A stretch of 49,888 bases of DNA. It comes from Motilimonas eburnea (GTDB lineage Bacteria > Pseudomonadota > Gammaproteobacteria > Enterobacterales > CBDFNC01). The position numbers and the translations under genes were made by a program. The stretch covers positions 1-49,888 of the forward strand of contig NZ_JAIMJB010000027.1 in NCBI RefSeq assembly GCF_021295345.1, read 5' to 3'. Below, piece after piece: positions 36,713 through 45,532 of this stretch. Every line of letters begins with the position of its first letter. Positions within the stretch are counted from its first letter, which is position 1. Below the pieces are notes generated by a model. That model made no database searches and was not told where the DNA came from. It saw nothing but the letters and a program-made list of their open reading frames with translations.

Positions 36713-37920
36713 TAGTCTTGCTCCTGCGCCACATTGGCGAGCTTAGCCCGTGTGCCAGACACAATATTCCCCAGCGGTGTGGTGACCAGTTGCTCCCCAA
36801 CGTTGAGCCCGCCATCCACGATAAACGCATCATTACTGGCCCACACCACATCCACGGTTTTACGCTTGAGTAGCCCCTCTTCAAATACGATCACTTGATT
36901 GCCTTGATACACCGCATCACGAGGAACCACAAATACATCGGTCAATACTTGCCCGGTAATATTGGCATCCACAAACTGGCCTATTTTCAATGGGGGTTTA
37001 TCTTGGTTTTGCTGACCATAGGGATCATCAATGCGTGCGATGGCGTAGAGTTGGCGGCTGTTACTGTCAAGGGCACCTTCGGTTCGTTCAATTTCTCCCT
37101 GCCAGCTAAACGTTTGCCGCCCCAGCTGAGCACTGATGGTGACAGCAGGGCGATGAACCGAGGCGGTTTGTTGGCGGTAGCGCTCAGGTAAGTGAATCAA
37201 GGCTTGTTGCTGTTGGTTTAGGGGTAAACGCACCTCAACGTAATCCACCGCATAAATATTGGCCAGACTGGCCCCGGCGCCCACAAACTGACCCAAGTCT
37301 GCTTGTTTGGTTAATAATCGGCCCGCATAAGGCGCGCGGATCTTGGTTCGCTCTAAATCAAGTTTAGCTTGGGCCAGTTTTGCCCGTGCGGAGACCACAT
37401 TGGCCTGCGCTGCCGCCAATTGCGGCTTACGCAATACCAGCTCAGTGGCCTTACCTTTACCTAAACGCTGCCAATCTCGCTTGGCTTGTTCGGCACGGGC
37501 ACGCTCTTCCACTAAGGCTAGCTTGGCTTGAGTCAGTGCCGCTTGGGCAATTTGTTCTGCAGCAACATAATCACGATCATCTATCTCGACCAATACTTCG
37601 CCCTGCTCAAAAAAGCCACCCACAACAAAATTAGGACTCAGTTGGGTGATGGAGCCTGCCACCTGGCTCACCAATGGCCCCTGGCTGCGAGGCTGGATAG
37701 TGCCAAAACTGCGCAGCTCAACGGTGTAAGTTTGTGGCAATAAAGGCAACACAGCCACATTCACCACTGGCGCCTTCGCCGCCGGGCGCGTGGTTGCCTG
37801 AGGACGGTTAACCGACAAATACCAAGCAATGCACACGGCTACCGCCAATACTAAAACAGGCAATATCACACGAAGAATAGAGGCCCATAGTGGGCGCTGG
37901 CGTCGAGAGTTAGCTGTCAC
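36712..37920 (-). CDS. RND efflux membrane-fusion (adaptor) protein
   Basis: A 402-aa HlyD/AcrA-type adaptor. It has an N-terminal membrane anchor (about 13-34), a lipoyl half (GGFFEQGEVLVEID near 105), a long alpha-helical hairpin rich in Ala/Gln/Lys (about 125-190), the second lipoyl half (IRAPYAGRL) and beta-barrel/membrane-proximal domains. It bridges pump and outer-membrane channel. Its start overlaps the outer-membrane factor gene by 4 bp (ATGA). Confidence 0.92.
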   Translation of the reverse strand: MTANSRRQRPLWASILRVILPVLVLAVAVCIAWYLSVNRPQATTRPAAKAPVVNVAVLPLLPQTYTVELRSFGTIQPRSQGPLVSQVAGSITQLSPNFVVGGFFEQGEVLVEIDDRDYVAAEQIAQAALTQAKLALVEERARAEQAKRDWQRLGKGKATELVLRKPQLAAAQANVVSARAKLAQAKLDLERTKIRAPYAGRLLTKQADLGQFVGAGASLANIYAVDYVEVRLPLNQQQQALIHLPERYRQQTASVHRPAVTISAQLGRQTFSWQGEIERTEGALDSNSRQLYAIARIDDPYGQQNQDKPPLKIGQFVDANITGQVLTDVFVVPRDAVYQGNQVIVFEEGLLKRKTVDVVWASNDAFIVDGGLNVGEQLVTTPLGNIVSGTRAKLANVAQEQD

Positions 37921-39368
37921 TGAATGGCCTCATCTGTTGGTATATTAAGTGCGGCAGAAGGAGATATCAGCGTGGCGGGATCGCCCCCTAACGCCAACAG
38001 TATATCGATACGGTTTTGCAAACGCTGATTACGGATCTTTATCTGACTGGTTTGGCTATCAAATGACCGTCGCTGTGCCTCCAATACGGTGACGTAATTC
38101 ACCAAACCGCTTTGGTATTGCTCAAACGCAAGGTTTTCCGCCAGTAAGGAGTTGGTTGCAGCAATACTGACCTTATCCAGTTGCTCCACCAGCGCCATCT
38201 CTTTTGTTAGCCCCGACTCCACCTCGGCAAAAGCATTCAATACCACTTGTTGTAGATTTGCGGCAGCCCCTAGCGCTAAGGCTTGCTGCTGTTGTTGTCT
38301 GGCCTCCAACAACCCGGCATTAAACAAAGGGGTAGTAAGATTAGCAAACAGGTTCCACAGTAAGCTGTCAGCCTGCAATAAATCCGCCAACTCAGGCGAG
38401 CTCGTGCCCACCGATGAGGTGAGACGCAAACTAGGGAACTTTTCTTTGTAAGCCACTGAAATTTTGGCGTTGGCCGCACTCAAGGCATCTTGCGCCCCTT
38501 GAATATCTGGGCGACGTTGTAAAATTTGCGAAGGTAAGCCCGCCGGTAAACTGTCTAGATTTAAACTCAGCTCCCCATCGGCACGTAGCGACCCCGCTGG
38601 GTAACGCCCTAGGCTAAGTTCGAGCGCACGGCTCGCCTGCGCCACCTCATCTTGTTTTGCTGCCTCGCTGCTCTGGGCGCCGGCCACATCTGCGCGCGCC
38701 AAAAACACATCCAGAGAGTTGCTTAAGCCAGCTTGGTAGCTCTCTTCTATGATCACTAAATTATTCTGCAAATTCACGCGACGTTGGTGGATCAGCTCAA
38801 ATTGGCGCTGCGCACTAAGCAGGTTAAACCATTGCTTTGCAATCCTGGCCGTTAGGGTTAATTGTTGCTGGCGCAGCCCATTAAGTTGCTGGCTAGCGTC
38901 CAGCATGGCCGCCCGACTGGCATCTTCAAGCTTGCCCCAAATATCGAGCTCCCAACTGGCGTCAATGCCTAGCTGCAAGTTGTCGTTAATGGATAAACCG
39001 TTATCTTGGCGTCGCCCCGAAAAATAGGCACTGATTTGGGGCCAAGCTTGAGCTTGTTGTTGTTTCAGTAGCGCCAAACTGGCATCTAACTGAGCTTGGG
39101 CTTTGATTAACTCAGGGTTGGCCTTTAAGCCTTGATGCACTAAGTGCTCTAAGGCAGGTAATGCACTTAACTGCGGCATAAATCGTTCGGCCACTTGCGC
39201 GTTTAAATGGTTGGCGGTCCACGAAGTGGCAACTGGGGTAGTCAGCTCCGCCTGCTGGGGAGGCTGCAACGAAGGCGCTAATGTACACCCCGATAACAGC
39301 AAAGCGGCGAGAACAAGGCATGGGCTCGAGCGATAACTCAAATAGCGACGAAAGCAGGTCAACGTCAT
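37917..39368 (-). CDS. Outer-membrane efflux lipoprotein (TolC/NodT family)
   Basis: A 483-aa TolC-like channel with a lipobox (LLSGC, Cys about 28) and two repeated outer-membrane efflux domains: paired long helices with QLGIDASWELDIWGK and, in the second half, NLTTPLFNAG. It completes the tripartite pump. ATG at 39368 has AGG directly adjoining it; TTG two codons later (39362) has better spacing from AGGA, so the true start may be there. It is the first gene of the efflux operon; no regulator gene adjoins it. Confidence 0.9.
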   Translation of the reverse strand: MTLTCFRRYLSYRSSPCLVLAALLLSGCTLAPSLQPPQQAELTTPVATSWTANHLNAQVAERFMPQLSALPALEHLVHQGLKANPELIKAQAQLDASLALLKQQQAQAWPQISAYFSGRRQDNGLSINDNLQLGIDASWELDIWGKLEDASRAAMLDASQQLNGLRQQQLTLTARIAKQWFNLLSAQRQFELIHQRRVNLQNNLVIIEESYQAGLSNSLDVFLARADVAGAQSSEAAKQDEVAQASRALELSLGRYPAGSLRADGELSLNLDSLPAGLPSQILQRRPDIQGAQDALSAANAKISVAYKEKFPSLRLTSSVGTSSPELADLLQADSLLWNLFANLTTPLFNAGLLEARQQQQQALALGAAANLQQVVLNAFAEVESGLTKEMALVEQLDKVSIAATNSLLAENLAFEQYQSGLVNYVTVLEAQRRSFDSQTSQIKIRNQRLQNRIDILLALGGDPATLISPSAALNIPTDEAIQ

Positions 39369-39532
39369 CCTGACATCATATTAAATAAACACTGACTTAA
39401 TAATACTGGTTAATTGACTATTTGGTTTACAGTTTTACAAATCTTTACCCAAGATTCGATGTATGAGTACGCTGATAAAAAGCGCAGTTTAGGTCGTCAG
39501 CAATAGCAATGTGAAGATAAATCGAGGAGAGA

Positions 39533-39608
39533 TGGGGCGAATGACGGGGATTGAACCCGCGACAACCGGAATCACAATCCGGGGCTCTACCAACTGAGCT
39601 ACATCCGC
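39533..39608 (-). tRNA. tRNA-His (GTG)
   Basis: A full cloverleaf on the minus strand: GCGGATG acceptor paired with CATTCGC, anticodon GTG in the ATTGTGAT loop, T-arm GGGTTCAATCC, and an encoded CCA. The base before the first acceptor position is G, matching the essential extra G of tRNA-His, so the mature 5' end may be 39609. It lies 28 bp downstream of tRNA-Arg, as in the argX-hisR order of gammaproteobacteria. Confidence 0.97.
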
Positions 39609-39636
39609 CGCTGTTTGCATGAAGCAATGTCTAACG

Positions 39637-39713
39637 TGGCGCACCCGACAGGAGTCGAACCTGTGGCCTTTGCCTCCGGAGGGCAACGCTCTATCCAGCT
39701 GAGCTACGGGTGC
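39637..39713 (-). tRNA. tRNA-Arg (CCG)
   Basis: A 77-nt cloverleaf on the minus strand starting GCACCCGTAGCTCAGC, with anticodon loop CTCCGGA (anticodon CCG, reading CGG codons), T-arm AGGTTCGACTCCT and an encoded CCA. It is transcribed ahead of tRNA-His, probably as one transcript. Confidence 0.97.
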
Positions 39714-39729
39714 AAATGTTAGGGTTTGA

Positions 39730-39758
39730 AGTCTAAGGGCTTGCGCAGATTGAGTCCA
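39730..39758 (-). promoter_or_regulatory. Probable promoter of the tRNA-Arg/His pair
   Basis: On the minus strand a -35-like TGGACT (39753-39758) and a -10-like TAGACT (39730-39735) are 17 bp apart. A start near 39723 would leave a roughly 10-nt leader before tRNA-Arg, as is common for tRNA genes. Both boxes are imperfect. Confidence 0.4.
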
Positions 39759-39847
39759 GTATTTTTTATCCGTTCGCGCTTAATCGGCTATTATCTGGGC
39801 AATGAGCTTTGTGCTAGGGATGAACTCGAGTATCAAGGCTCAATGTT

Positions 39848-39868
39848 AAAAAAGGCCCCGAAGGGCCT
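39848..39868 (-). terminator. Terminator of the repeat-rich lipoprotein gene
   Basis: On the minus strand AGGCCC-TTCG-GGGCCT forms a 6-bp stem with a UUCG tetraloop followed by a T run. It lies 30 bp beyond the stop codon and separates the gene from the tRNA promoter. Confidence 0.88.
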
Positions 39869-39897
39869 AATTGTTAAAGGGGGAGACATAGCTAATA

Positions 39898-41043
39898 TTA
39901 TGCGCCTGTACCACCGCCGTTGCTACCACCACCTGAGCCTGAAGGATCTGGGGTGGGCGTCGGTTCGTTAGTCGGCTCAGTTGAGGGTTCTGTTGTAGGC
40001 TCTGAGCTTGGTTCCATGGAAGGCTCAGTCGAGGGCTCCGAACTTGGCTCCGAACTTGGCTCCATAGATGGCTCAGTTGAGGGCTCAATCGAGGGCTCTG
40101 AACTTGGTTCCATTGATGGCTCAGTCGAGGGCTCTATTGAGGGCTCTGAACTTGGCTCCATTGATGGCTCAGTCGAGGGCTCAGTCGAGGGCTCAACAGG
40201 CTCTAAAGTTGGTACCGTTTCTTCATTTTCACGCTCTGGCTGCTGCGCTGCACCTTCGCGCTCTGGATCGGCAATAGGAGCAGGCGATGCCCCCACACTG
40301 ACCGAGTTGCCATTAAAGCTAACATCCATCACCCAGTTATCCAGCTCTTCGACATTTGCGCCATCCGCCAACAGTTTAACAATTTGCTGTTCGGCTTGTT
40401 TTGCCACCGCACTGGCTTGTTGTACCAAGGTATTAATTTGGGCAACACTGGCTGAGTTGGCGGCTGCTGTTTTTGGCAGTGTTTGGAATAGTGCGTTGGC
40501 AATCAACAACGCTTTTGAGTTTTTAGTCTCACCTTCGGTAATATCACTGAGTAAAGTTTCAGCGGTAATGCCTTCGTCGGTTAAGCCAAGATCTTCTAAT
40601 AGCGCTTGTGCAGCCGCATTAAGATCTAAATTCGGATCAGCCTTCATTTTAAGGTTAATTAATGTGGTAAATGGCGACACGACTGCCACGCCTTTCGGAG
40701 AAGTTAAGTACAGCTCAGTAATACGCACATCTGGCGTTCTTTTATCATGGGTAAATTTAGTGTCATCTTCGGGGTCAATCCAAGCATTTGAAACCAACTC
40801 ACAATCAGCCGCCTCAAAGCCCGTAATTGTCGCTTTACCGTTTTCACCGGTGTAAAAAGGACCTTGTTCAAAAAACTCGTCTTCACCACATTTACCGTAT
40901 ACTTCGGCATTAATCAGTTTGTCGTCATTGATCGCTGCATTATAGTTTGCTTCACTGGTTGTCGTATCGCTGCTACTGCTACCACAGCCTACTAAGATAA
41001 GTGAGCTTACACCGACCACCATTGCAATAGTTGTTAATTTCAT
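39898..41043 (-). CDS. Repeat-rich hypothetical lipoprotein
   Basis: A 381-aa lipoprotein: signal peptide [17 protein letters not shown] with lipobox VGC, a globular helical domain (about 35-245), then an acidic Pro/Ser/Glu/Thr-rich tail of EPS(x) repeats ending in a Gly/Ser-rich terminus. ATG at 41043 is chosen because GAGGGA lies 5 nt upstream; the frame extends to 41127 without a signal peptide there. The function is unknown. The tail looks like a spacer with variable length. Confidence 0.8.
39990..40205 (-). repeat. Minisatellite encoding the EPS(x) tail of the lipoprotein
   Basis: Nested 12-bp repeats encode four-residue units ([16 protein letters not shown]), with a higher-order period of 48 bp visible in part of the tract ([16 protein letters not shown]). 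All changes of 12 bp keep frame. The opposite strand is also open throughout, a by-product of the composition. Confidence 0.85.
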
Positions 41044-41237
41044 AGTTCCCTCTGAACAAAGAGTGTTGTCATAAAAATGTGTAACACGGCCGTGCCACTG
41101 AATCACTCCAACTACTTGATTATTCAACCACTAATGACAAATAAATCAAAAGAGTTACCTAACTATAGTTAATCCTCTGCCACTCACTGATATTTTTTTT
41201 ACCTATTTGGTAGAGTGAGAGCTTAGTCACGACTTTA

Positions 41238-43340
41238 TTACTCCTGGGCAACGAACTGCCAATAAGCAGATTTTAGCCGAGTGGCATTGGTTTCCACATA
41301 CACCGCAGACAAGCGATCCCGGTTGTCATAAACGCGCGCTAGATTGTGCTGCAACCCCGTTGGGGTAGCTAAACTGCCATTAAGACAATTACATTTATCA
41401 TTGCCCACCATGGTGCGGTAATTCAGCGACCATTCATCGATTCCTCGCACTTGCAGCCAAGTCGGGGTCATGTCTTTTTGCAAGGTAATGGGCACAGAAA
41501 ATGTCATACCAGCAAATTGCTCATCGGTATTTTGATAAGTTAGCGAGACGCTGGTGTCACCAAACCAATGTTTGGATGACAAGGTAAACCCTTTATCACC
41601 ATACCAATAACGTCCTCCCCCCACCTCAAGCGCCCAATCCCAACGAGCTAAGTGATAGCGATAATTAACCAATGCGGGTTTGGCCTTAAAGTGGGTTTTA
41701 TCATGCTCAAAATACCCCAGTTCAGCAGAAAATCGATGCGCCCCCTGAGGAGACTGCCAGCGAGTTTCATTCATTGCGCCAACAAAATGCGAACGAACCA
41801 AACCAGCACTAAATTGGGTTAATGTATTTTGCGGCAGTAAAAAGCCTTGATGAAAGAGAGCGCGATCCACTCGGTTTTTATGGCGCGACTGAGCAAAGTA
41901 CTCCCCATCATCAAAGTCATCGGAGTGAGTAATCGGCAATAAGTGTCTTACATCAATGGACGCCCCTTGCCATAACTGCATTTGCACATTACTCGATAGC
42001 GCAAGGGAATAGTCCAACACACCCATTTCAGTCCCTAAAAACGAGTAATAGCTAGGTGCAAAGATCAAACGTAACTTATATGCAGAGTCATTAAGCTGTG
42101 TTTGCTGCCAAGCCACCTTATCAAACTCTGCATTAAGACTGGCTTGATTGACCGTGAGCGGGGCAGCCTTGGTCGTTTGATCGGCTTGCTGCTGTAGAAA
42201 GGCTAAATACTGCTTAGTCTGGCCGCTCACTTGCAGCACAGGGATCTTTTGATTCAACACAAAAACAGTAAAGTCGCCATGGTGATGATCCGTAATTAAC
42301 CCCAGCACCACACCGAGTCCATCTAACTCATTCCAATTAAAGACATTATTTTCATAGGCAAGGTGCAATACCTCTCCCTCTAAGCTTAGACTTATATTTT
42401 CAAACCCTTGGGATGCGAGCTCAGCAAGCAAGGTCGCCAGCAGTTGCTCATTCCCCCCTTGCCAATCTTGTTGTTGCTGAGCACTGGTCGGTGTCACATT
42501 GGCTTGCTGCAGCTGGGTCGTCGCTCGCTCATCACGCCATGGCTCCACTCCCCGCGCTTGGTAGCGGTCGGCACGATTAGGGCCAGCCAATGGCATGGTT
42601 AACCCTAAGCCTAACCATTGGTTGTCTCGATTATGGGTATCTGATGAGGAATAAGCCTGCCAAGTGACATTGGCTTGCCAACCATAGGGTAGCCACTGTT
42701 GAGGTGCGAACAATTTAGCCCCAACGTTGCCTCCCGTACCATCGTAATCAGCCACCAATTGCAACCAATCAAAAGCTTGGTATTCCACCCCACCGAACAC
42801 GCCATCTAAATAATCGCGTCCCATTTGATTTCGCTCTGAGCCTTTGCCAAAACCGACACTCAAACGAAAATCATAAAGCGATTTCGACACCACGCCATAA
42901 GCATTTTGATGAACTGTAGCCCAACTTACACCGCCGTAATCTTGAAAGCCCACAGCCAAGCTAAACCAGTCCTCGGGAATAAAGTAACTAAATTCATACT
43001 TAGCCGAAAACGATAAATCACTGGAGTGGCCTCGATTCCAACCGGTTTCACCGTTAAACTTTTTAAAGGTGTTTTGCACTGAAATTTCAAGGTGGGGCAA
43101 CAAGCCCACACCAAGCAGCAAGGTTTTGTGGGCTCCTTTGGTGTATGACGTGCTGTGATCGATATGCTCTTCAATATGATAATTTAAACTTAAATCTGCA
43201 AAATCCAACACCTCGGCATGCGGGGTGCGTAACACACCAGAAAACCCCGTTTGCGCCATGGATACAGTAACAGGCTCAGCCACAGCCAATCCAGAGCATG
43301 CCAGTAATACTCCAGCCCCAACAAAACGGTAAATGGGCAT
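41238..43340 (-). CDS. YjbH-like outer-membrane protein (exopolysaccharide-associated)
   Basis: A 700-aa exported protein with signal peptide (cleavage probably after LAVA-EP). It has the YjbH-type N-terminal signature QTGFSGVLRTPHAEVLDFADLS, where porin-like beta strands begin, and many amphipathic beta segments ending with a C-terminal hydrophobic/aromatic strand (AYWQFVAQE). YjbH of E. coli belongs to an operon for an exopolysaccharide. Here it stands alone, though ugd and two wecA-like genes lie a few kilobases away. A strong AAGGAAGAG precedes the start. Confidence 0.8.
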   Translation of the reverse strand: MPIYRFVGAGVLLACSGLAVAEPVTVSMAQTGFSGVLRTPHAEVLDFADLSLNYHIEEHIDHSTSYTKGAHKTLLLGVGLLPHLEISVQNTFKKFNGETGWNRGHSSDLSFSAKYEFSYFIPEDWFSLAVGFQDYGGVSWATVHQNAYGVVSKSLYDFRLSVGFGKGSERNQMGRDYLDGVFGGVEYQAFDWLQLVADYDGTGGNVGAKLFAPQQWLPYGWQANVTWQAYSSSDTHNRDNQWLGLGLTMPLAGPNRADRYQARGVEPWRDERATTQLQQANVTPTSAQQQQDWQGGNEQLLATLLAELASQGFENISLSLEGEVLHLAYENNVFNWNELDGLGVVLGLITDHHHGDFTVFVLNQKIPVLQVSGQTKQYLAFLQQQADQTTKAAPLTVNQASLNAEFDKVAWQQTQLNDSAYKLRLIFAPSYYSFLGTEMGVLDYSLALSSNVQMQLWQGASIDVRHLLPITHSDDFDDGEYFAQSRHKNRVDRALFHQGFLLPQNTLTQFSAGLVRSHFVGAMNETRWQSPQGAHRFSAELGYFEHDKTHFKAKPALVNYRYHLARWDWALEVGGGRYWYGDKGFTLSSKHWFGDTSVSLTYQNTDEQFAGMTFSVPITLQKDMTPTWLQVRGIDEWSLNYRTMVGNDKCNCLNGSLATPTGLQHNLARVYDNRDRLSAVYVETNATRLKSAYWQFVAQE

Positions 43341-43520
43341 ATCTCTTCCTTAATTAATAACTTGCCTACAGCAAAAACATAAAACTAATGTCAATATAGT
43401 CAGCAATTAAGGCAACGCAGAAGAAACCAAAGAAATGAGTGTATAGAATTGAATATTTGTGAATAAAATCAATATTATCAGATGATAATGTATAAGAGGT
43501 GAGCAGAGCAGGCGAGCCCA

Positions 43521-44019
43521 GTGGGAGCCGCTATCCTGTGGGAGCCGCAGTCATGCGGCGATAATCAATCGCACCATCACTGGTGCTCCCACAACAACTA
43601 TAAACTTGTGCAGCTAAGCCCAGTGGAAGCCTCATCCCAGTGGTAGCCACAACCCTGTGGGAGCCGCAGTCATGCGACGATAATCATCAACATTCAATCG
43701 CACCATCACTGGTGCTCCCACAGCAGCTATAAACTTGTGCAGTTTAGTCCTGTGGTGGCCACAACCCTGTGGGAGCCGCAGTCATGCGGCGATAATCATC
43801 AGCATTCTATCGCACCATCACTTATGCTCCCACAGCAACTATAAACTTGTGCAGCTAAGTCCAGTGGAAACTACAGCCTTGTGGGAGCCGCAGTCATGCG
43901 ACGATAATCATCAGCATTCAATCGCACCATCATTGGTGCTCCCACAACAAATTTAAGCTTGTGCAGTTAAACCTTGTGGAAGCCCCAACCCTGTGGAAGC
44001 CGCAGTAATGCGCGATAAA
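43521..44019. repeat. REP-like satellite array, left part (112-bp period)
   Basis: Units begin GTGGGAGCCGCAGTCATGCG at 43538, 43657, 43769 and 43881, with a decayed fifth at 43993; spacings 119, 112, 112, 112. Each unit holds two REP-like palindromes in inverted orientation: a left one (GTGGGAGC, a CCGC/GCGG hairpin, GCGAT) and a right one (ATCGCACCA...TGGTGCTCCCAC). They are joined by a linker containing ATAAACTTGTGCAG. This is a BIME-like layout. No REP-associated transposase gene is present in the window. Confidence 0.9.
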
Positions 44020-44128
44020 AGCAATACCTACAGCTCAATGGCTCAGCAAAAAGTCCAGATGACTCGAACTAAAAATAGTGCCATAGTATTTGCTATCAGA
44101 TACTAAAAGCTTAAGGTTAGACTTTGTA

Positions 44129-44536
44129 ATGGCGCTAAAATCTTTACTAGCCGATCCTGTTATCAACGCCGTCGCGACACTCGCAGCCAGCCATTCCGAC
44201 GTCGCCGTATTATGGCTATATGGTTCAAGGGCAACCAATCGTGCTCATGCTCAAAGTGATTATGATCTTGCCATCGCATTTAACAACTTCAAATTATCTC
44301 ATTTCGATAAATACATCAGGCCCAATGAACTCGCCTTGCAATGGAGTGAACAGCTAGGGCTTCCCTCTGATAAACTAAGTATTGTTGACATTAATCAGGT
44401 GCCCATTTATTTAGCTTATAGCATCGTGGATAGCGGCACGATTATCTACCAAGAAGACTCGTCTAGGGCCTACCACGAACAGGATAGGATTTACTCTATG
44501 TATGAATACCAAAAAAGAGTGGCTAGCTATGATTAA
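44129..44536 (+). CDS. mntA: MNT-family nucleotidyltransferase antitoxin (MntA-like)
   Basis: A 135-aa minimal nucleotidyltransferase with the motif GSRATNRAHAQSDYDLAI: G32-S33 and metal aspartates D44 and D46. In known HEPN/MNT modules the MNT protein neutralises the HEPN toxin by AMPylating a tyrosine near its catalytic motif. ATG at 44129 is chosen; a TTG at 44090 extends the frame, and ribosome-binding sites are weak for both. The gene overlaps hepT by 35 bp. The pair sits inside a REP-like satellite array. Confidence 0.88.
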   Translation: MALKSLLADPVINAVATLAASHSDVAVLWLYGSRATNRAHAQSDYDLAIAFNNFKLSHFDKYIRPNELALQWSEQLGLPSDKLSIVDINQVPIYLAYSIVDSGTIIYQEDSSRAYHEQDRIYSMYEYQKRVASYD

Positions 44537-44960
44537 TCTAGGGCTTCAACTGTACTTGAGCGAGGCCAAAAAACATAAATTACGATACCAGCAAGAACTG
44601 GATGAACTAAGGGAAGACCACCTTAAACAAGGGCTTAAAAGCAGAGATTACCGCGCTGCAGAGCGTTTACTGCAGGTCTATACAGAGCTTTGCATCGGCC
44701 TGGCTAAACATTGGCTCAAAGCTCAACAAGGCCAAAGTAGTGGTGAGGCTTATCAAACGTTTCAGCTACTAGCAGAACAAGGCAACATCACCACCGACGA
44801 GTTAGGTAAGTGGCGAAGAATCATAGGGATGAGAAATGGCTTAGTTCATGACTACCTCAACGTCGATCCACTCATCGTGACGGGCATTATTGAGCATAAG
44901 CACTACCAAGATTTAAGTGACTTTGCCGATAAGGCCATCACTGCATTGTTAGCCCAGTAA
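44502..44960 (+). CDS. hepT: HEPN-family toxin (HepT-like, DUF86)
   Basis: A 152-aa all-helical HEPN protein with the RNase motif Rx4HxY as RNGLVHDY (R111, H116, Y118); Tyr118 is the expected AMPylation site for MntA. Such toxins cleave RNA when not neutralised. ATG at 44502 (AGGA upstream) overlaps mntA by 35 bp; ATG at 44529 is an alternative that would leave a small overlap. The tyrosine and arginine/histidine are intact, so the module may be active. Confidence 0.88.
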   Translation: MNTKKEWLAMINLGLQLYLSEAKKHKLRYQQELDELREDHLKQGLKSRDYRAAERLLQVYTELCIGLAKHWLKAQQGQSSGEAYQTFQLLAEQGNITTDELGKWRRIIGMRNGLVHDYLNVDPLIVTGIIEHKHYQDLSDFADKAITALLAQ

Positions 44961-44983
44961 TAACACAACCTTTAGATTAGCTT

Positions 44984-45530
44984 GTGGTGGAAGTCACAGC
45001 AGCCCTGTGGGAGCCGCAGTCATGCGGCGATAATCATCAACATTCAATCGCACCATCACTGGTGCTCCCACAACAACTATAAACTTGTCCAGCTAAGTCC
45101 AGTGGTAGCCTCACCCCTGTGGGACCCGCAGTCATACGGCAATAATCATCAACATTCAATCGCACCATCACTGGTGCTCCCACTACATATTTAAACTTGT
45201 ACAGCATAGTCCAGTGGTAGTCACAACCCTGTGGGAGCCGCAGTCATGCGGCGATAATCATCAACATTCAATCGCACCATCACTGGTGCTCCCACAGCAG
45301 CTATAAACTTGTGCAGTTTAGTCCTGTGGTGGCCACAACCCTGTGGGAGCCGCAGTCATGCGGCGATAATTATCAGCATTCTATCGCACCATCACTTATG
45401 CTCCCACAGCAACTATAAACTTGTGCAGCTAAGTCCAGTGGAAACTACAACCCTGTGGGAGCCGCAGTCATGCGACGATAATCATCATCATTCAATCGCA
45501 CCATCACTGTTGCTCCCACAACAAATATAA
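44984..45530. repeat. REP-like satellite array, right part (112-bp period)
   Basis: Five units begin at 45007, 45119, 45231, 45343 and 45455, each exactly 112 bp apart. The last three resemble units 2-4 of the left part (offset 1574 bp), including shared variants such as CTTATGCTCCC. The array therefore flanks the HEPN/MNT genes with long direct repeats. The final unit ends about 10 bp from the ugd stop codon, so it occupies the whole 3' region of that gene. Confidence 0.9.
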
Positions 45531-45532
45531 AA

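Noticed and set aside
39920-40855. A 311-aa plus-strand frame opposite the repeat-rich lipoprotein
   Set aside because: It is the antisense shadow of the EPS-repeat gene; it has no ribosome-binding site, and the minus-strand gene has a lipoprotein signal and terminator.
43521-45530. CRISPR array
   Set aside because: The 112-bp units are similar along their whole length, with no unique spacers between short identical repeats, and no cas genes are present.
43735-45530. Several 70-73-aa frames within the REP-like array
   Set aside because: They repeat with the 112-bp units and simply read the palindromes; no start signals and no protein-like composition.
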